Origin: Furcasterigmium furcatum
Taxonomy: Eukaryota; Ascomycota; Sordariomycetes; Glomerellales; Plectosphaerellaceae
DNA length: 64,000 bases
Assembly (NCBI GenBank): GCA_001599815.1
Contig: BCIA01000002.1
Span: 5,367,626 to 5,431,625, forward strand
Direction of reading: 5' to 3'
Part shown: positions 45,485 through 56,587 of the stretch, piece after piece
Layout: each line of letters begins with the position of its first letter
Position numbering within the stretch: the first letter of the stretch is position 1
Translations under genes and position numbers: made by a program
Notes under the pieces: generated by a model
The model's database searches: none
What the model saw: the letters and a program-made list of their open reading frames with translations, nothing else
Told to the model about the DNA's origin: nothing

Positions 45485-48400
45485 ATGCCTTCACCCGGGG
45501 AAGTACTGGACCTAGTTGAGGTTATTTCGGACGATACCGCCTCTGCCTCGGAAGGCGACGATGCCCAGACACCAAAGCCTACCAGGAAGGCGCTGGGCAA
45601 ACGGAAAGCCGAGTTTGTACCCGGCGAGAAGGTCATTTGGGATGCAGATTCCGATGATGGACTCGACCTCCAGTCCAAACTGAAGAAACGCAAACGCGGC
45701 AAGAGCGAGAAGAACCGCCGAAAGTCAGCCAATGTCAAAGGCGAGAAGTCGACGGATCAGCTGCATGACTATGAGATTGCTGGCGTCCCCGACTACCTGC
45801 TGGAACGAAGGGTCAAGTTCGACGAAAACCGTCAAGTTCTCCAGGATGCCGGCCTTCTCCTCCCGCCAGAATTCGATGACTATGGACCCCGGCAATGGGC
45901 CCCGGTCCACGAACCCGTCCTTGAGCGACCACAGTTCGACGAAATCTCAGCTGTCAAGCCCTGCAGGCCATACCAGGATATTGAACTGGAGCATTCGGCA
46001 GGCGTGATCCCGGCGCCAATAGCGCAGTATCTTCGCGACTATCAAGTTGAAGGCGTTCGGTTCCTACACAGACTGTTCGTATACCAAAAAGGTGGCATCC
46101 TCGGAGACGACATGGGACTCGGCAAGACGGTCCAGGTGGCTGCTTTTCTCACTGCAGCCTGCGGAAAGACTGGCGACGAGCGGGATTTCAAGCGCATGAA
46201 TTTCATGCGCGCCACTGCACGCCGCTGGTATCCTCGCATTCTCATCATCTGCCCCGGAACTCTCATTGAGAATTGGAAGAACGAACTTGACCGTTGGGGA
46301 TGGTGGCACGTCGACCTCTATCATGGCGCTACGACTCACAAGGAAGATGTCCTGGCAAATTCACGTGCCGGGAACACTGAGGTCATGATCACGACGTACC
46401 ACACGTACAAGAACTCCGAGAGCGCCATCAACATGGTGAAGTGGGATGTCGTCGTGGCTGATGAATGCCATGCGATCAAGAGAGCATCAGCCGAGATTAC
46501 CAAGGCGATGGATCGGGTGAGGATTGCCTCTTCATCCTTTTCACTGTTTCCCAATGCTGACTATCTCAGGTAAACGCACTATGTCGGATCGGTCTCACTG
46601 GCACTGCCATCCAGAACAACTATGCAGAGTTGTGGACTCTCCTGAACTGGACGAACCCCGGGCGTGTTGGCACAGCAAGCGAGTGGGATCGCACTATTGC
46701 GAAGCCCTTGCGACTCGGCCAGTCCCATGACGCTACGCTCTATCAACTCAAGACAGCACGAGAAACTGCAAAGAAGCTGGTCCAGAACCTTTTGCCAGGC
46801 TTCTTCCTGCGGCGCATGAAGACACTGATTGCGCATCAGTTGCCCAAGAAGAGCGACAGGGTGGTGTTCTGCCCCCTGACTGACGAACAACGAGACGCCT
46901 ACAAGAGATTCACTGAGACCCCTGAGATCGACCTCCTTCGCACCCTTACAGACCCTTGCGATTGCGGAAAGGAAGGCGCCAAAATGGGCTGGTGCTGCCA
47001 TAAGCTTTTGCCGAATGGGAAACCCTGGATGACCATCGTTTTTCCGGCTGTGATAACATTACAGAAGCTGGCAAACCACCTGACCTTACTGGTGCCGATC
47101 TCAGACGACCAGCCAGACAAACAGAACAGGGAGCTTAAGACGCTTCAGGCATGCTGTCCGGCCTCCTGGAGCTATCTCTACCAGAATCGCGCAGCTATCC
47201 TTACCTTGGCCAATCCCGAGTTCTGCGGGAAATGGAAGGTTCTGAAAAAGCTGCTGAACTTTTGGCACAAGAATGGAGACAAGGTTCTCGTCTTCTCTCA
47301 CAGCGTCAGGCTACTTCGGATCCTTCAGATCCTCTTCAACAACACGAGCTACAACGTGACCTACCTGGACGGGTCACTGTCCTACGTCGAGCGCCAGCAA
47401 GCTGTGGACAATTTCAACTCGGATCCTTCCCAGTTCGTCTTCCTCATCTCGACCAAAGCCGGCGGCGTCGGCCTCAACATCACGGCAGCGAACAAAGTCG
47501 TCATCGTCGACCCGCACTGGAACCCTGCGTACGACCTGCAGGCACAGGACCGAGCATATCGTATCGGTCAACGGCGCGATGTCGACGTTTTCCGTCTCGT
47601 TTCCTCCGGAACAATCGAAGAAATCGTCTACGCTCGGCAGATCTACAAGCAGCAGCAAGCCAACATCGGATACACAGCCTCTTCCGAGCGCCGCTACTTC
47701 AGCGGTGTGCAAGAAGACGAGTCGCGGAAAGGAGAGATCTTCGGCCTTCGAAACCTCTTTACCTACCGCGAAGATCAGCTCGTCATCCGCGACATCGTGA
47801 ACAAGACCAACATCGCCGAGGCCAAGCACGGAATCGCCCTCGTCGGCCTCGACATGGAACAGGCAGCCGACGACGAGGAGGTCAAGTGGATGAAGCAAGA
47901 GAACCCCGACGGAAACGGCCCCTCGGACGACGGCGGCATGTCCCAGCTCGCGAAGCTCATCACCTCCAAACCCTCGAAGCGAGGCTCCCCTTCCCGTCAG
48001 CCGGGCAGTGACGCCATCCAGGCAATCCTCTCCTCCACGGGCGTCGAGTACTCCCACGAAAACTCCGAGGTCATCGGAACCTCCAAGGTCGAGGAGAACC
48101 TCTCCCGCGCCGCCGAGATGGCAGACTCCGTCGCCCCCAACCCCGACGGCGACAGCGCCCTATTCGCCAACGAGCCCGCGGCCGGCCTACAGGGCCAGGG
48201 CCGCGTCGTGCAGTACCTCTACAACCCCCCGCCCGAGGTCATGCGCCGACAGTTCTGCAGCATGGCCCGCGAGTTCCGTTTCGCTAGCGTGACGCAGTTC
48301 GCCCTGGTCGTCGAGAGCTGGACGCAGGAACAGAGGCGGAACTGCCTCGAGAAGTTTTACAAGATTCGCGAGGGGAAGCTGCTGGCGGCTGAGACGGTGG

Positions 48401-48624
48401 AGAGGGAGGGTGCGCTGGACGTTGATGCTCTCCTCGCGGTGCCGGTGCCGGAGGCCAAGACAGAGGTCAAGACAGAGGTCAAGACAGAGGTCAAGACAGA
48501 GGCCAGGACGGAGGTCAAGACGGAGGTGAAAGCCGAGGTGAAACAAGAAGTCAAGACGCCGCAGCAGGCGAGGGGGTCGATTTATGTCGATCTCGCAGAT
48601 GATGACGACGATGATGAGCTCTGA
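45485..48624 (+). CDS. SNF2-family DNA translocase, ERCC6L2-like
   Basis: Two exons (45485-46516 and 46570-48624) encode 1028 residues. The protein is a Swi2/Snf2 ATPase of the Rad26/ERCC6 group: motif I DDMGLGKT with K214, DECH box at 326-329, TGTAIQNNYAELW, and helicase-C motifs (VLVFSHSVRLLRILQ, STKAGGVGLNITAANKVVIV, DRAYRIGQRRDV). After the motor comes RRYFSGVQEDESRKGEIFGL, resembling the HEBO domain of ERCC6L2, which acts in DNA repair. The insert between lobes contains CDCGKEGAKMGWCC, a possible metal-binding cluster. N- and C-termini carry SUMO-interacting-like sequences (VEVISDD at 11-17; IYVDLADDDDDD at 1015 on), and residues 972-1007 are a tandem EVKT repeat. The ATG at 45485 is the first in the frame. 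Repair role is by homology. Confidence 0.9.
48451..48558 (+). repeat. Nine-copy 12-nt coding repeat (EVKT units)
   Basis: Nine consecutive 12-base units of the form GAGGTCAAGACA, perfect in the first half and diverged toward the end, encode EAKT-EVKT-EVKT-EVKT-EART-EVKT-EVKA-EVKQ-EVKT. The array lies in frame within the last exon of the SNF2 gene, so copy-number change by slippage would leave the frame intact. Confidence 0.95.
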
Positions 48625-48963
48625 TCCGGTTTTCTCTCTGGGATGGAGTCGGTTGGGAGCATGCGATCATGGGAAGATACCCCGGCGTTCTGGACATAGG
48701 AGCTTGAGTCTCATAGACATGTACGGTCCTTAGAGGGTGTGTTCATCACCACACGAAGGAAGCATATCTCAACAGCCGGATGATTACGAACATGCCCCAG
48801 TCATATGGAGCCAATGGGCATTTGTGATATTTACAAAGAAAAAGGTGACAAAGTGACAAGTCATTGTGGCCCCCTTTACCGGGGGGTTGATAATTTACAA
48901 TCCATCCAGACGTCCCAAACCCACCCCGTCCATCATTATGCCCGTCCCCGTGGCTCGTGGTCA
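48625..48963. other. Short intergenic between convergent genes
   Basis: 3' ends of the SNF2 gene and the ArfGAP gene. An AT-rich patch near 48830 (TTTACAAAGAAAAAGG) may take part in 3'-end formation. No gene was seen. Confidence 0.55.
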
Positions 48964-51196
48964 TCACATGTGTCTCGAGCTCAGGCTCGCAAACGCGTCG
49001 GGGCTGTGCCGCCCATTGGCCCAATTCATGTCAGAGAAGGCCATGCTCTCCCTACTCGCGTGGCTCTTCTGCTGCTGCTGGGCGAGGAGGTCGGGCGCAC
49101 CGGCGGGCGCAGAGACTGCCGCGCCGCCGTTCTGGAAGAAGGGGTTCTTGTTGCCGGACAGTAGCGGCATCGTTGCGCTCCTTTGGGGCTGCTGCAGCTG
49201 CGCGGAATGCATGGCTGGCTGGGCGACCTGGTTCTGCGGGCTGCCGGGCTGCTGCTGGAGCTGCTCCGTCGACGGCTGGGAGGCGAGGCCAGGCTGGCTG
49301 TAGAGTGCGAGGATGGATGCCTTGTCGGCGCGCTGGGGCAGGTATTGCTGGACAGGGGCGACGGACTGATATGGGTTCTGCTGGTAGGGGTTCTGGTTCT
49401 GATAGGGGTTCTGGCTCTGGTAGGGGCTTTGGAACTGGGGCTGTTGGGGTTGTTGTGGCCATGATTGTGTCTGTTGAAGTTGTTGCTGCTGCTGGGCGAA
49501 GAACGGGTTGCCTACCGAAGGCGACAACGGCTGTGGCGAGCTGTAGAAGTTGGACTGCGTCTGTTCCGGGATCTGGCCGAGAGGAGGGGACTGTATCCTC
49601 GTCGGGGAGCGCGCGAAAGGGTTGTTGACCATGCCGACTGGTGAAGCGCTTATGGTGTTGACGGCCAGGGGCTGCTGCTGCACCTGCTGCGCCTGCTGCG
49701 GCTGGTTCATGAAGAAGGGATTCGTGCCAGTTTGTTGTGTCTGAATGGGTTGTGGGTAGGTCATATTACTATTAAAATTCATAGGAGCGTAGCCCTGAGG
49801 CATCGTAGGCGAGATCGGTTGTTGCGGTTGCAGGTATGGATTCTGCGGCACCGCGGCACCCATTTGCGCGGCGGGCAGCCCACCCGTATGATTCGGGAAG
49901 AGGGGCTGTGGCGGCGCGAGGGAGAGGTTGTTAAAGGCCTGGTTAATGTCCTGCTGCTGCATCACTGGCCCGAAAGGGTTTGTGGAGGCGGCCGTGGCGT
50001 AGAACGGGTTCTTGTTCTGGAGAGTCCCCGTAGACTGCGCAGTCTGGGGCTGCGCGGGGGGCAGCAAGTCAAAGGGGTTGCTGGAGACGGTTGAGGGAGT
50101 GTGTGGCTGCTCGTGGAAGGTCGCTTGCTGCGGAATTGGCGCGGAGTTGGGCGTCATCGGTGTCAGGGAACGTGATGTTCGGAGGGTGTGGGCGCCATTG
50201 GGCGCCGCCAGGCCGGGCGACCTCCTATCGCCGCCCTCGCCGAGGCGAACCAGTGTCTCGATGGCGCGCTCGAGGCTGCCGTTGACGCCCTTCAGGATGG
50301 TCAGGTTCCTGTTGTTATCCCCGAACCCCATGTCCCGCAGAGTCGTCAGCTTCTTCTCGGTGTCGTCGAATCCGCCAGACTGGACGCTGGCGCCGAAAAC
50401 CTTGGAGGGCTTGTTCCTCAGATTGGAGTCGGGCGAGGGGCTTCTGGGAAAGTCTCGGGGACTCGGTAGGGTGTTGGCTCGAGCTTCCTTCTTCGATCGG
50501 GAAAGGGGCAGGATGGAGGAAGCAGATCGGAAGCTAAACTTGCTCGGGGTCTTGGGGGGCAGCGGTGGTGGCGTGCCCTCGTCCAGCGCCCTGGTACTGC
50601 GGTCTTTGTTGACTGTCGGCGATGTTGTGTACTTGGATCGAATGAAACGTTCCATGGCCGAGTCGGCCTCATCAGCGTCGACGGGGATGGGAGGCTTCTT
50701 GTTTTCGGGGTTGTAGATTTTGTTAGAGGTGACGTTCCCGACCTTTTTCATGTTCTAGGGTCCGGGGGTGAGCTTCGAGGTCGTGGTACAAGTGACACCT
50801 CGGGAAGACGGGAGGACTGACCTCGACTTGCTCGTTGGACCAGCCGTCCATGCTCAATGATTTGACCTTGGAGATGTGCGTACCCAGCTTCCGGTGGATG
50901 GAAGCGCAGCGCATGCAGAGGAAGACGCCGAGCTATGATCGTTTGGTCAGCAACTGGCCGCGCGTGACGCGGGATATAGGGTCGGTAAGAGGGTCGCAAT
51001 TCGACATACACTCCATGATGCCCAAGCTGTTCAGGGACAATAGTTAGCGTTGAGGAAGCAATCGAAAGGGAGAATGCGCACCTGGATTGCGGGCGTGGCA
51101 GTCGGCACAGTAATTGTTCCCAGAGACATTGTGAACGAGGTCCTGGAGAGCCTTCTCGTTACGCGCCTGCTGGCGCTTGCTCAGGACGGCGGCCAT
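48964..51196 (-). CDS. ArfGAP with UBA domain and NPF-rich tail
   Basis: Four exons on the complement (51082-51196, 51010-51026, 50822-50932 and 48964-50754) give 677 residues. The ArfGAP domain has the C-x2-C-x16-C-x2-C finger (C30, C33, C50, C53) and arginine finger R58 in CASIHRKLGTHISKVKSLSM, so it should stimulate GTP hydrolysis on Arf. A PPPLPPKTP sequence at about 142-150 could bind SH3 domains. A UBA domain lies at about 212-254 (DDTEKKLTTLRDMGFGDNNR). The rest is Gln/Pro-rich and contains seven NPF motifs, ligands of EH-domain endocytic proteins. The order ArfGAP-UBA-NPF/Q-rich resembles Gts1/Ucp3-type proteins. The second exon is only 17 nt and lies inside the zinc finger. It is divergent from the OSBP gene. 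Confidence 0.92.
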
Positions 51197-53430
51197 GACC
51201 AAGTCAGTCGCGTGACGATGGCAGCGACGATAGTTGGGTTGAGTCGAGGCGAACGTGCGTTCGAGGGAGCCAGTGTGGCAGAAGAAAAGCGACGACAGGG
51301 GGGCGTCTCGTGAATCTGCGGTCGTCGACGGGTCGAGGCGTAGTGAGGTGAGGGCAGCCAGGGGGTCGGGCAGGGAAGGGTGGTCGGTCTTGGTGTGCCG
51401 GTTGGAGCAGTCAAGCCGGGGCCAGGGACGGAATAGGCCGCTCGTGGAGCAGTGAACGGCGGGCGGCGCAATCTGTTTCTATACCGAGTATATTGGATGG
51501 CGGCGGTCCGGGTCGGGGTCTAGGAGGCGGCGCCGATGCAGTCGATGGTGATGAAGAAGAAGAGGCGAGGAGGCGACGGCGGCGGAGAAGACAGCATTGC
51601 CTCAGGTGCCGTTGTTGGAGAGGGTGTCGTGACGTTGATGATGGGCCATGGGAAGCACGTTCCAGCGGGAGGAGGGGAGGAGGAGGATCGAACCGAGAAA
51701 CTGACAAGGCCGGATGAAATGGCTATTTACTGGGTAAGGAGGGAGGTAGGTAGGTTGGTTCGTTGGTAGTAAGTAGGTAGGTGAGTAGTCAGTCAGTCAG
51801 GCGCAGATGATGGATGCCGCTCCACGGGCAACGGAGGTGCATTACGAAAGTTCTAGGAGCTGCCCAAAGCGGGTTGGCGGGAAAACAGGGAACCACTCCC
51901 AGCGCAGCGGAGGCCAGGAATTCGAAGGAGGAGATGCGAGGAAGGAGGGGAAATGGATGGCCGGCCCCTATTCCCTCGAGGTCCAATATGCCAATGGATG
52001 GGATTGGATGTGTCGATGCAATTGCATGCAGAGCAGGAAACGAAACAACCGGCCCGCCTGGTATTAGTACATAGGTAGTCGCTCTTAGTCGCGATATTAA
52101 TTAAACAGCAGTTTACTTACCTCCACTCCGTCCCCCGCCGCCGCCATCTCTTGGGCTGCCCCTGAATCGCCGTCCTGTCTTGGATGGAGATGCTCCAGGA
52201 TGGCTGGTTCTCCGTTTGTTTTAGTGGTGAGTCTGGGCTCGAGCGGTGGGTTCGCCCAGCCCAGGCCAGATGATGCACCGCTTACCTATTATTAAGTACT
52301 TACTTACAGTGCCTCCCTCTTCCGATTGTTGATGGTTCTGCTCGCTCGTGGCCTCGGGACTCATGTCGTGTAAGTCGGTCCGGCGTCGTGAAATCGGCTG
52401 TCCGACACTCAAATCGTCAGGTGTCTTGGATGATGCGGCCTGCCGGGGAAAAGCTTGTCCAGGCCTGTCTTGGGGCCTTGTTATCGATGCCAGCCGGGCA
52501 GCCCACGAGAGACTCTCCTGACAGGCGGGATGAGGTGAGATCCATTCCGCCGCTATTTAAGGTGCGGTGCTAAATTGGTACGAGGACGTTACCTATTTAC
52601 CTTACCAGGTGTCCTGGGTCCCAAGGGTCCGCGCCCTCTAGAAGTACCAATTCCGCGGTAGCGATCTTCCGAGCCACGGTCGGTCGATATAGGCCGGGTC
52701 TCACGACGATCGCTCGAGGGATCCGAGGTGTCACGCGAAAGGGTATCGTGCTATCATCCCGAATCCCGCAGAGTAAATAATGGCATATGATCCGTCCCCG
52801 AGTCGGCTCGCCCGGAAGAGAAGGCCATTCGTGCCCGGACGTCCCGGGTTGGCTGGCTCCTAGGTCCGTCCCGTCTTTCATGTGCCCGCCGGTCGCTCGT
52901 ACCGGGCGGGACCTGGGATGCTGAGAACTGAGGCTGGCAGCCGCGGGCAGCCCAGTACTACCTTACGACGGGCGGGCAGTATTTTAGGCACCTGTTTAAC
53001 GGGCTAATAGCGATGGAGTCCGCTAGCCGTTGGAGCTCCCAGTTCGGCTGTCCAGTTGTGGGTGGGTCCCGCATTCTCCGTCCGCGCGCCTCACACGTTT
53101 CCCGTTGGCACTGGACCTCCGTCAGCTGCTTCGCCCGACCACCTACATAAAATATGACGTGGCTTAGTACATTTCATCCCGCCGTCCGTCCCCTGACGGA
53201 TCTCTGAGCAACCTCGCATTCACCTCGGGTTACCACACAACGAAGGCGCATTCGAAACCCCCATCCCAGCCCTATCGCAGTAGACGTCGCTGCTCATCAG
53301 AAGTCGTCTGCCCCGGCCACTATTTCTACTCGTACACTCTCCCGTCGTGATGGAATCCTGTTAGTGCTGGCGACCAACTGACAACATCCCGACCTGGAAA
53401 CACGGCTCTGCTGTTTCCGAATCCGCGAAG
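51197..53430. other. Divergent intergenic region (ArfGAP / OSBP)
   Basis: 2.2 kb upstream of both genes. It holds the simple repeat at 51732-51800 and ACCTATTTACCTTACCAGGT at 52591-52610. Chance frames on both strands around 51400-51800 are GA-rich and lack domains. Confidence 0.55.
51732..51800 (+). repeat. GGTA/GTAGG/GTCA simple-sequence run
   Basis: The run reads as degenerate tetranucleotide units: GGTAAGGAGGGAGGTAGGTAGG, then TTGGTTCGTTGG, then AAGTAGGTAGGTGAG, ending with four GTCA copies. It lies in the promoter region between the ArfGAP and OSBP genes. Confidence 0.8.
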
Positions 53431-56400
53431 ATGGCGGGAATTGAGCAATTAGAAGTCCACAGCAAGGTACGTACTACTCGTCAGCATCGAGCCCTCCTCT
53501 TTGCGTTGGCGGCACGCGCCGGCCTCGGTTTCGTGTTCGCCCGCCGGACATAACCTTCGAAACTCGAGGCAACAAACTGACCAGCCTCGACGCAGTCTTA
53601 CATCGTCCGCTGGGTCCGGGTTGACGACGGCCACACCATCTCCTGGAGTGTGCAGCCTCACAAGAAGTCCATGTACGGCACGCCGAACCCCCCACCACCC
53701 GACACCCGTCCTTGCTGACCATTCCCCCGCCAACAGTAACTTTGGCATTGTCAAGCACCCAGGCAGCGGAAACCATGCCATCGCCGCAGCCGATCCCGAG
53801 ACGCCCTCTGGCGTGACCTCCGGCTTCAACGAGAACAAGCCCAGCCGCTTCGTCAAGAAGGACACCATCACCGCGCAAGACCAGCTCGCCAGCAAGGGAT
53901 TCATCTCCATCAAATGGGTTGGCAGATGCGAAGCCGAAAAGGTCACCATGGGCACCCATGACGTGCCGCCTGGCGGCGCCGGCATGTACGGCCTCGTCTT
54001 CGACAATACATTCTCCAAGCAGACCTCCAAGACGGCCACCCTGGTCCTCATGACGTACCCCACCGACGCTCCTCCTTCAACCACACAAAACCTACCGAAC
54101 CTGTCCACGGCCATGGCCACCGGCAAGGCCAGCAGCAGAACGAGCCTTGGGAGGCAGGGAAGCCCCAACATGAACGCCATCGCCTCCGACTCGGTCGACA
54201 GCCTGCACAGCCACATGCCCGGCGGAACAGGTGTCTCGATTTCAGGGCGCAGCGACGGCGGCAGCAATTATCATACTGGCACTCTGCTCAAGAGAAGGAG
54301 AAAGAAGGGCCAGGGTTATGCTCGCCGCTACTTCTCCCTCGACTATTCCTCGTGCACCCTCTCGTACTATTACAACAGGAACTCGTCGGCGCTCCGCGGC
54401 GCCACCCCCTTGAGTCTGGCTGCCATTGCAGCCGACGAAAGGCGCAGGGAAATCAGCATTGACTCAGGTGCGGAAATCTGGCATCTCAGGGCCTCAAACG
54501 CCAAGGACTTTACAGAATGGGCACGGGCTCTCGAAAAGGCCAGCCGGGCCGCCAGAGGCCTTGACGGCATCGACCCTGCCACTGGCGGCCAGCAGGCAAC
54601 GAGAGCCCCTGGCGCCCCTCTGAGGGTCTCGACTGGTCACTTGAGGCCCGTCGCTTCCAACCCAGTCGAGGAACGGGAGTGGGCGCAGGTGGAATCTCTT
54701 GTCAGTCGGACGGTGGGCACTAGAGATGCTCTGCGGCGTCTTGTCAAGGACATGGCCGCCGCTCCCAAGCAGGCTCATGGTACCGCCAACCAATTCCTCT
54801 CCCCGAACAAACCCAGCGAGGAAGCCGACGGCTACTTCCCGTCGGAGCCCCAGAGGAGGTCTTTCTGGAAGCGCAAGTCCAGCGCCACCATGACGACTGC
54901 CCAGGGGTTCCAGCCATCCGTCTCGTCGGCGCTCGCTGTCCCGAGCCCAGCCTCGGCTGCGCCGACAATCATCGCCAACGGGTCTGGTCACTCCCGGAAG
55001 AAGTCCAGGGCTGCTAACCAAGAGGAAAGGAGCATGCAGGATCACTGCAACGCGCTGCTGAGTGATCTCGACTCTGTCATCGTCGAGTTCACCGCCCTCA
55101 TTGCCAGCAACAAGCGGCGTCGCTTGCAGGCGCCATTGTCCGCGACTGCTTCGAGAATGAGCATGGAGACCACGTCGACCGACGAATTTTTCGACGCCGA
55201 GGAGGAGGGACCCCAGATCGTGAGGATCAACAGGAGCGAAGAGGAAGACCTTGCGGACTCGGACGCGGACGAGGCCGACGTGCACGACTCATCATCCGTC
55301 TCGTCGGTCGAAAGCGACGACGCGCTGAAACAAGAAGCACACAACTGCTACCCTTCGAGGCCGAATACTCTCCACCCCTTGCCAGTGGACATCGCGGTCG
55401 AAAGGCGGACATCCATCCCACAGTGCCTCCATCCCCCGCTGAACATGATGGCCTTCGCTCGAAAGAATGTGGGCAAGGATCTGAGCACCATCAGCATGCC
55501 TGTGACGGCGAACGAACCCCTCTCAATGCTGCAGCGAACTGCGGAACAGATGGAGTACGCACAACTCCTGGACCAGGCGGCTCAGCAGAAGACACCCAAG
55601 GATCGCCTGCTCTATGTGGCCGCATTTGCCATATCACAGTACAGCAACGGCCGCGTGAAGGAGCGCGCCATTCGCAAGCCATACAACCCGCTGCTGGGCG
55701 AGACATTCGAGATGCTGCGGACGGAACAAGACGCCCCAGGTGGTCCCTTCCGACTGCTGGTCGAGAAGGTCAGCCATCGTCCCGTCAGGCTGGCAATGCA
55801 GGCGGATGCGGAGTCCTGGTCGTTCAGCCAGTCCCCCTCGCCGTCGCAAAAGTTCTGGGGCAAGAGCGTCGAGATCATGACGGAGGGCCGCGTGCGTGTG
55901 ACCCTCCGCCTGGCGGACGGCACGGACGAGCTCTACTCCTGGGTGCTCGCCAACGTCATGCTACGCAATTTCCTGATGGGCGAGAAGTACGTGGAGCCCG
56001 TGGGCACGATGCAGGTCAGCAACGACACGACCGGCGCCAAGGCTGCGGTTGAATTCAGGAGCAAGGGCATGTTCGGAGGCCGGAGCGAGGACGTCGTGGT
56101 TGAGATTGTCAGCGGAGATGGCCGGAGCACGGGCACGGGGCTGACGGGCACTTGGACCACAGGGCTTCGCAAGACAGAAGGTGGCAAGCCGGTGGGAGAT
56201 GACATCTGGCACGTGGGCAAGGTGGTCAAGAACGCGCCGACGACGTACGGCCTGACCGAGTTCGCGGCAGGTCTCAACGAGACCACCGACGTCGAGAAGG
56301 GCAGGCTGCCGCCGACCGACACGCGGCTGCGCCCCGACCAGCGGGCGGCGGAGAAGGGCGACTTTGACACGGCCGAGGAGTGGAAGGTCAGGCTGGAGGA

Positions 56401-56587
56401 AGCGCAGCGCGAGCGCAGGCGGGAGTTGGAGGAGCTGGGCGACCCGTACACGCCCAAGTGGTTCTTCAAAGTGGAAGACGGCCCCGAGGGCGAAGAGATG
56501 TGGAAGATCAAGGGCGGCAAGGAGTCGTATTGGGAGGAGAGGGCCAAGGGCCAGTGGAGCGACGTGACCAAGATCTTCGACGTGTGA
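53431..56587 (+). CDS. Oxysterol-binding protein homologue, OSH3-like
   Basis: Three exons (53431-53466, 53596-53672 and 53737-56587) encode 987 residues. OSH/ORP proteins exchange lipids between ER and other membranes at contact sites. N-terminal residues 1 to about 155 form a GOLD-like domain, as in Osh3 (SYIVRWVRVDDGHTISWSVQ, MYGLVFDNTFSKQTSKTATL). A PH domain lies at about 216-312 (GTLLKRRRKKGQGYARRYFS). EFFDAEE at 521-527 is a canonical FFAT motif for VAP/Scs2 binding at the ER. The lipid-binding ORD starts near 608 (MMAFARKNVGKDLSTISMPV) and includes KPYNPLLGETFE. Its signature region reads VEKVSHRPVRLA, with R719 where most OSBPs have the second His of EQVSHHPP. The first two introns lie within the GOLD-like region. 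Gene model and family are firm. Confidence 0.94.
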
